Made by a program: the position numbers and the translations under genes. The notes under the pieces are model-generated. The model was given only the letters and a program-made list of their open reading frames with translations. It was not told where the DNA came from and searched no databases. A DNA stretch of 64,000 bases from the NCBI GenBank assembly GCA_900319385.1, contig ONOG01000002.1, forward strand, positions 62,001-126,000. The letters run 5' to 3'. Shown here one piece after another: positions 59,532-64,000 of this stretch. Each line of letters begins with the position of its first letter. Position 1 is the stretch's first letter. This DNA is from an uncultured Prevotellaceae bacterium (lineage in GTDB: Bacteria > Bacteroidota > Bacteroidia > Bacteroidales > Bacteroidaceae).

Positions 59532-60647
59532 TCAGCCGCGAACGAATGTCACTGGCGTCATTCCGTCGAAGGTGAGTGGTGCAAACGTTTCCGTGCGTTT
59601 GAAGGACTCAAAGTCCCATGGCGTGTCGTCATGTGCGATATGCTCAGTGACGGCAGCCAGTGGCACGATGTAGATGTCGAGAGGTTCAGACGGTTCGCCA
59701 CCGATGCCTATCAAGAAGAAGACCGGCGTCTTCCTGCGACAAGCGAAACGCTCGAAAAGTTCTATTCGTTCAGACTCAAAGAGATCCTGTACGTTATCGG
59801 CCGTCAGCATCTTTCTCCACTTGCATTCAATGGCAACTGTTCGTTGAGTAGCGGTGTCCTCAACGATGAGGTCAGGCAGACGATTGTTCTCAGGCGACAC
59901 CTTGCCCAACGTCTTGTCACCACGCCATTCCTTCAGCAGGTGGCGGCCACCCTTGACATCCAATAGCTCCAGCACCAGTTCCTCAAACTCGCGGCCCTTC
60001 AGCAGGTCTTCCGGCATGGTGAGAGAGTGAATACGCTCGCGCACAGCCAGATAGGAACGTCCAAGCCGCTGGTGAATGTCGTGGATGCTCTGGTCCTCGT
60101 AGTACATGCGCAGCAGCGTCCTGTCCTCAGCCACCGTCCAGCGCTGGTAGTGGCGGTCATTTTCGGCAGCATACATGGTGGCAAAGTTGTTGGATAGGAT
60201 TGTCGTGCGTCTTTGTTCGCTCAGCAGCGGCAAGAGGCTGCCTTGTCGGTTGATGTATCCTCCGACGATTCGGTCGGCCAGGCTCATCAGGTGTTTATTG
60301 CGCTCTGCGGGATGCCAACGGTGCGATTGTCCCTGCTTGAGCACCATCACAAGCATACGGTTCTCCTTCAGTGCCAGTTCAATCTGAAAATTGTTCTGAC
60401 GACGGAAACGGTTCATCACCACCAGCACCACGGGAATCTTCCTCACCAACAGCGCTTTCAGCACTTCCTCCTCCAGTGCGCTCGTGTCGCAACACATCAC
60501 GGTATCTTCGCCCGTCAGGCTGTCCACCCATGCAAACACCTGTCCATACACCTCTACAGGGGCTCTTTTGGAACATACGAACAATGTCTTGCTTCTTTCC
60601 ATCAGTCCCCTGTTCCCAATCATTTGAACAACGCGAAACTCACTCAT
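59532..60647 (-). CDS. DprA/SLOG-like, Myb-like and PD-(D/E)XK nuclease fusion protein
   Basis: A 371-residue protein with three parts. Residues about 8-145 resemble the Rossmann-type DprA/SLOG fold: KTLFVCSKRAPVEVYGQVF, VRKIPVVLVV, and AERNKHLMSLADRIVGGYIN then GSLLPLL, which mirrors the end of DprA. Residues 169-210 (RWTVAEDRTLLRMYYEDQSI ... GRSYLAVRERIHSL) look like a Myb/SANT helix-turn-helix. Residues 215-315 form a nuclease domain: FEELVLELL, Asp259 in LPDLIVED, and Glu274-x-Lys276 in VAIECKWR. It may sense a nucleotide or DNA signal and cut DNA, a layout expected of a defence protein. It has its own promoter region with repeats at 60782-60860. The combination is inferred from motifs. 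Confidence 0.75.
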   Translation of the reverse strand: MSEFRVVQMIGNRGLMERSKTLFVCSKRAPVEVYGQVFAWVDSLTGEDTVMCCDTSALEEEVLKALLVRKIPVVLVVMNRFRRQNNFQIELALKENRMLVMVLKQGQSHRWHPAERNKHLMSLADRIVGGYINRQGSLLPLLSEQRRTTILSNNFATMYAAENDRHYQRWTVAEDRTLLRMYYEDQSIHDIHQRLGRSYLAVRERIHSLTMPEDLLKGREFEELVLELLDVKGGRHLLKEWRGDKTLGKVSPENNRLPDLIVEDTATQRTVAIECKWRKMLTADNVQDLFESERIELFERFACRRKTPVFFLIGIGGEPSEPLDIYIVPLAAVTEHIAHDDTPWDFESFKRTETFAPLTFDGMTPVTFVRG

Positions 60648-60781
60648 GCCTCCTCGTCTTTGGTTAACACTTGTTTGATTGCCACTTGCAAAAGTACGAC
60701 TTTTCCTCGAGAATCACTGTCACAGCCCCCAACTTTTCACTTTCCTTCCCAATTCCGTCGCCTTTCTCCCCATAAAGATGC

Positions 60782-60860
60782 AACCTGAAGTCATCAATAA
60801 ACCACCTAAGGTCATCAATAGACAGCCATAAGTCATTAGTATATTACTTGAAGTCATCGT
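60782..60860. promoter_or_regulatory. Iteron-like 22-bp direct repeats ahead of the nuclease fusion gene
   Basis: Four degenerate repeats with AAGTCATCA or AGGTCATCA cores start near 60782, 60803, 60826 and 60847. They lie upstream of the nuclease gene (start 60647; -7-like TACTTTTG at 60689-60696 on the minus strand) and may bind a regulator. Confidence 0.55.
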
Positions 60861-60874
60861 CCCAAAACCAAAAA

Positions 60875-60904
60875 CTCCGCACAGCCTCTATCTGCTGTGC
60901 GGAG
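60875..60904. terminator. Terminator of the AbiC operon
   Basis: CTCCGCACAGC pairs with GCTGTGCGGAG around CTCTATCT; on the minus strand it is followed by TTTTTGG. The rest of 60905-61059 is AT-rich spacer without a gene. Confidence 0.8.
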
Positions 60905-61059
60905 CTTGCCAATAATTACGTATCTCAGCGTCTTACTTCACCTCCTCGAATCTAATAATATATGAGTATTAATAAGATACGAATACATGGTACAAATATG
61001 ATATATAAATTCTATTGAAAACCATCTTGAATGTTATCGCCATACATGGAAAAGCATCA

Positions 61060-61626
61060 TCATTTAAATTTATATGCAATACATAGAGGCTTCTCTTTGA
61101 CATTCCTAATCCCACTATTAATACTTACGATTTTATCTTTTTCTATAATTGGAACAGAATATGTCTCAAGGTCTTCTTCTACATTGAACATATTAAAATT
61201 CGAGAAAATGAAGATTTCCTTTATTATACAGTCAAATAGTTGTTGAATTTTTTTATTAGTCATCTTCTCAAAAGCCATAAACTCTGCGCTATTATTTATT
61301 TTCCTTGTATCTATAGTCAATGAAATACATACATCATATTGTTGTTTAATAGCTATATTAATACTATATTTAGGCGTATTTTTCGCATAGACTGTTTTCT
61401 TTTTATCCAAATCATTTGAAAAGGCATCATATATTAACGTCTTTACGTTATCGAATACAATATTAAGCCCCATTCTTTCAACAGTGTTTAATGGTTCCCA
61501 CCATTCTTTAAATTCCAACATTTCAAGCGCTGGCAAATGTTTGAGGATATGGTACTTGTTTATGTATTTTATAAAATTGGCTCCATAATACGACATCGCA
61601 TTATATCTTATAAAAAAACAACTCAC
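61060..61626 (-). pseudogene. C-terminal part of AbiC-like protein, separated by a frameshift
   Basis: This frame (about 188 codons) begins inside the previous one. It reads YNAMSYYGANFIKYINKYHI and KEWWEPLNTVERMGLNI, which is the continuation expected after AQLTESELFF in putAbiC proteins. The only start available is a GTG at 61626. Removing one T from the T7 run at 61612-61618 would join both frames into one protein of about 430 residues. It could be a pseudogene, a sequencing artefact, phase variation or programmed frameshifting. Confidence 0.7.
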
Positions 61627-62344
61627 TTTCTGTTAACTGCGCTCTCATTATTTTTAGATAATTCTTTTTCACTTCTTCATCAAGTTTTGAAGAATCGATT
61701 AAATCATAGATTCTATAAATGGTCCTGAAATATGCAGCTATTTTTGTCCTATTCTCTATATAGAAAAGCATATAATACTTCAAAGCCTCACGAGAATTTG
61801 CATGAAAACTCTTTCTATTCCTAAAACTGTTTTGCAGCCTTCTCTTTTCATAATCGAAAAAGTCTTTGTCGTTATAACTGATTTCAGTTTTTTCGAATGT
61901 CATTTTCTTCTTAGTGTCTTTATCACTTTTGGGGGAATCGTCATTTTGCTTATAGCTCCTTACTTGGCTGATTTGTCCACAGAGTTCATTCACCTCTGTT
62001 TGATATAATTTTATCAACTCAAAGAACAAATCATTTAATCGTTGAGTTTCCAATTGTTTTTTATTATCCCGGGTAACATTTTGTTGATATCTGAAAGTAC
62101 GAACAACCATAAGTGTACCAAGTAATGCAAAGATGGTTCCGAGAATCCCCCCAACGAAATCCCCGAATGTCCCAAACAAATTGTAATCTATTGGATATGA
62201 AAAATCCACATTGTTGTTCCATTTAAACAAAAGAGCTGCTAATAGAATAAAAAGAACAGTCAATAGAATGTAAAACCAACGATTATCAAGAATCGTGTCA
62301 ATAAAGTTTGAAACTGTTTTCCAATTCTTTTCCATTATGAACAA
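61601..62344 (-). CDS. Putative phage abortive infection protein, AbiC-like (N-terminal part)
   Basis: A 247-residue frame of the putAbiC family. Two transmembrane helices (WFYILLTVLFILLAALLF and FVGGILGTIFALLGTLMV) with the family motif FGTFGDFVGGILG between them are followed by a cytoplasmic helical domain (RLNDLFFELIKLYQTEVNEL ... REALKYYMLFYIENRTKIAA). The frame ends soon after ESELFFYKI because of the T7 run. Members are thought to stop phage growth by killing or arresting the cell; the trigger is unknown. It lies 20 bases after the two-TM gene in an AT-rich operon. Confidence 0.8.
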   Translation of the reverse strand: MFIMEKNWKTVSNFIDTILDNRWFYILLTVLFILLAALLFKWNNNVDFSYPIDYNLFGTFGDFVGGILGTIFALLGTLMVVRTFRYQQNVTRDNKKQLETQRLNDLFFELIKLYQTEVNELCGQISQVRSYKQNDDSPKSDKDTKKKMTFEKTEISYNDKDFFDYEKRRLQNSFRNRKSFHANSREALKYYMLFYIENRTKIAAYFRTIYRIYDLIDSSKLDEEVKKNYLKIMRAQLTESELFFYKI

Positions 62345-62364
62345 TGATTACAACAAATTGTATT

Positions 62365-63141
62365 TCATATGATATTCTCGTCAATCTTGATGTAGAGGTC
62401 GCTAGACCTGTTCTTCAGTTTCTTAGCCAGAGTGTCTGTTGTGGTGTTCCAGAACCAGGCAGGGAAGGTGTACTGTGCAAACTGAGCTGCCAGTTTGTTA
62501 GGGATATTGTACTGATTGGCAATGTTCCAACTGAGGTTTGCCAAGTCATGCTGAGTGAGTTGTTCCTTCTTGCCAGTCTTCTCAATCTTGATGGGGAGTG
62601 TGGGTACGACAACACCATGAACAACTAATGAAACAATACACTCGCTCACTTGGAACAGTTCTTCGTCCGTGAAGTCGAAAGGCATCAAGGTTTGTCGCAC
62701 ATACGCCTGAACCTTTGCTAACTTTTCTTCATCTGCCTTTTCTTTTATAGCAACGAACTGTTTACGTTCTCTTTTACAAGTCTCCATGAATCTGCGTAGG
62801 CGTTCCTCTTGATTGAGGATTTGGTTATGCTCAGCCATTTCTTCAATTGGAGATTGTTGAACTGGCTTTTCAACCGGATGCTCGGCGATGTATTTCTGTA
62901 TCGCCTCCACCTCTATACGAGGACGGACATGCTTTTGGTATGCCTCAACATAGGAAAGAGCTATCTTTGCACCCGCCCAGAAGCACAATCGAAGGAATCC
63001 ATAGAAGCAACCAAACAATAATATTGCTATGGCGGCACACGGGATATATCCCCAGTGATGCTTGCCGCATATCAGAATGGAAAAACCGATCGCCAATAAT
63101 GCAAGCAATACGGAAATCGTTATATGAAACCACTTTGGCAT
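62365..63141 (-). CDS. Hypothetical two-TM membrane protein of the AbiC operon
   Basis: A 258-residue protein with two N-terminal transmembrane helices (ITISVLLALLAIGFSILI and PCAAIAILLFGCFYGFLRLC), then a charged, partly coiled cytoplasmic part (EEMAEHNQILNQEERLRRFM) and a compact domain near the end (LANLSWNIANQYNIPNKLAA). I recognise no family. It starts 1 base after the stop of the upstream regulator and 20 bases before the AbiC-like gene, so the three are made together. Confidence 0.78.
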   Translation of the reverse strand: MPKWFHITISVLLALLAIGFSILICGKHHWGYIPCAAIAILLFGCFYGFLRLCFWAGAKIALSYVEAYQKHVRPRIEVEAIQKYIAEHPVEKPVQQSPIEEMAEHNQILNQEERLRRFMETCKRERKQFVAIKEKADEEKLAKVQAYVRQTLMPFDFTDEELFQVSECIVSLVVHGVVVPTLPIKIEKTGKKEQLTQHDLANLSWNIANQYNIPNKLAAQFAQYTFPAWFWNTTTDTLAKKLKNRSSDLYIKIDENII

Positions 63142-63142
63142 A

Positions 63143-64000
63143 TTATTCTTTCTTGTTAATAATTACCCATTTGCCCTCCTTACGACCACCTTCACGTATT
63201 ATAATGCCTTTCGTCTGAAGTTCTGCCAAATCTCTTTGGATTGTTCGCGGTACAATGCCCGCCTTTTCCGACATTTCCTTGGCGGTAAGAGCAGGATTCT
63301 CTGAAATGAAATCTAATATAATCTTCTGACGTTCAGACAATTCTTTTACGACATCTTTTACGACATCTTTTACGACATCCTTGTTCAGGAAGAACTGTTC
63401 TTTTATGAAATCTGGGTGGCACGGAATGTCTATCAAGAAGTAAGTACGTTCTTCATCTGTCTCAATAGTTGCCTGTGGAGAGCCATTGTCTTTTAGTTCA
63501 TCCTGAATAGTAGGAATACCAGTAGCTCGGCCTTCTGTGAGGTCTAATTCTTTCAGAAACTCTCCCAACCTTCGATTGCGATAACGACGTGAACGTAGCG
63601 ATATACCTTTTTGGACTGCCTCCATCGGAATTGTATGGTTTGGGCCAGAAAAACTCAGAATCGAAATACGTTCAGGTTCCACAGTTATCTCAACTGGTTC
63701 CCGAATCGTCCAGTCTCTATGATACAAACTATTGACAACAGCTTCTTCCAGAGCCTGATAGGGATAGTTGAAGAATGTTATGGATTGTGCCCTGTCCTTG
63801 GGCTTGATAATCTGTTTCTTGATGATGTTGATGTTCAGATAGCTTAACGTTTTCTCTATCATCTGCGGCACACTGCCCCTGATGGGTTCCACCTCTATCA
63901 GGTTATTGGGATTCTTTTCTCTACCTTCGGGGAAAAGAACTATTTCTATCTGCGCTTGACGGAAGAAACGGTCAGGCCGTTCAGAAAACATCATCGCTGC
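63143..64000 (-). CDS. AlbA_2/HATPase/HTH transcriptional regulator, partial
   Basis: The gene runs off the right edge; at least 285 codons are seen. It resembles COG2865-type regulators: an ATPase-like part YPYQALEEAVVNSLYHRDWT and VEPERISILSFSGPNH (HATPase_c_4), then a winged helix LSERQKIILDFISENPALTA ... VPRTIQRDLAELQTKGIII at the end. The linker contains three tandem KDVV units (DVVKDVVKDVVK), encoded by 12-bp repeats at 63351-63382. The missing N-terminal part should hold the AlbA_2 domain. It heads the AbiC operon and probably regulates it. Confidence 0.85.
   Translation of the reverse strand, partial: AAMMFSERPDRFFRQAQIEIVLFPEGREKNPNNLIEVEPIRGSVPQMIEKTLSYLNINIIKKQIIKPKDRAQSITFFNYPYQALEEAVVNSLYHRDWTIREPVEITVEPERISILSFSGPNHTIPMEAVQKGISLRSRRYRNRRLGEFLKELDLTEGRATGIPTIQDELKDNGSPQATIETDEERTYFLIDIPCHPDFIKEQFFLNKDVVKDVVKDVVKELSERQKIILDFISENPALTAKEMSEKAGIVPRTIQRDLAELQTKGIIIREGGRKEGKWVIINKKE
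63348..63384. repeat. 12-bp tandem repeat in the regulator linker
   Basis: TTTTACGACATC is repeated three times; each unit adds the four residues KDVV, so length changes keep the frame. Confidence 0.9.

Overview
This window looks like a chromosomal segment of a Bacteroidota bacterium, most likely a Prevotella-type member of the Bacteroidales. The evidence is the many Bacteroidota promoters (TTTG, about 20 bases, TAnnTTTG), secreted proteins ending in a type IX secretion-like C-terminal domain (the GLNIVNGxKVLVK type), several polysaccharide-degrading enzymes, a LemA/DUF2207 pair, rubrerythrin, rubredoxin and a BspA-like leucine-rich-repeat protein. No rRNA, tRNA or CRISPR array was recognised. 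Most of the window is GC-rich; the last 3 kb are clearly AT-rich.

Layout. 57-1537: aldo/keto reductase and flavodoxin-like lipoprotein. 1602-6351 (minus): GH106-like and GH3 enzymes. 6352-7940: a Y1 (RAYT-type) transposase gene surrounded by REP-like palindromes, then the first of three composite 22-bp repeat elements. 7940-10790 (minus): an ECF sigma/anti-sigma operon. 10981-18265: ABC-F protein, lipoprotein, LemA, DUF2207 protein, M13 peptidase. 18377-19438 (minus): DUF3089 lipoprotein. 20146-28453: an eight-gene polyene/flexirubin-like lipid operon (acetyltransferase-like, ketosynthase, ACP, dehydratase, MMPL exporter, FAD desaturase-like, ketoreductase, LolA-like). 28560-31359: metA and a U32 peptidase that carries palindromic repeats in frame. 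31474-36551 (minus): Mrp ATPase, two secreted proteins and a GH3 enzyme. 37119-41534 (minus): a PepSY-like remnant, trmB, ilvE, a zinc-ribbon lipoprotein and a nucleotidyltransferase. 41729-49310: a GH43-GH30-GH3 operon. 49492-58856: rubredoxin, tRNA/rRNA methyltransferase, SDR, LRR protein, LMW phosphatase, BASS transporter, Fe-SOD and rubrerythrin, with much repeat-rich spacer. 59022-59190: a rod-like small RNA candidate of 6S type. 59532-64000 (minus): an accessory region with a DprA-like/Myb-like/PD-(D/E)XK fusion, an AbiC-type abortive-infection gene split by a frameshift at a T7 run, a two-TM protein and an AlbA_2/HATPase/HTH regulator.

The most unusual features are repeats. (1) Three elements of 22-bp periodic units flank an 86-bp core with 21-bp inverted ends, and the core lies in opposite orientation relative to its arms in different copies. 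(2) Two heptamer simple repeats, GTACAAA and TTTTCAC, form the hydrophobic core of three signal peptides (LYFVLCT and FHFSLFT), sit directly before start codons, and sit at the joint between enzyme modules and their secretion domains. Copy-number change would shift the frame. (3) A perfect 40-bp inverted repeat lies inside the U32 peptidase coding region without breaking it. (4) Three leftward promoters share nearly the same spacer sequence.

The glycoside hydrolases suggest use of a plant polysaccharide, possibly side chains of arabinogalactan or rhamnose-bearing pectin, but substrates are inferred. All family assignments come from reading motifs, with no database search.
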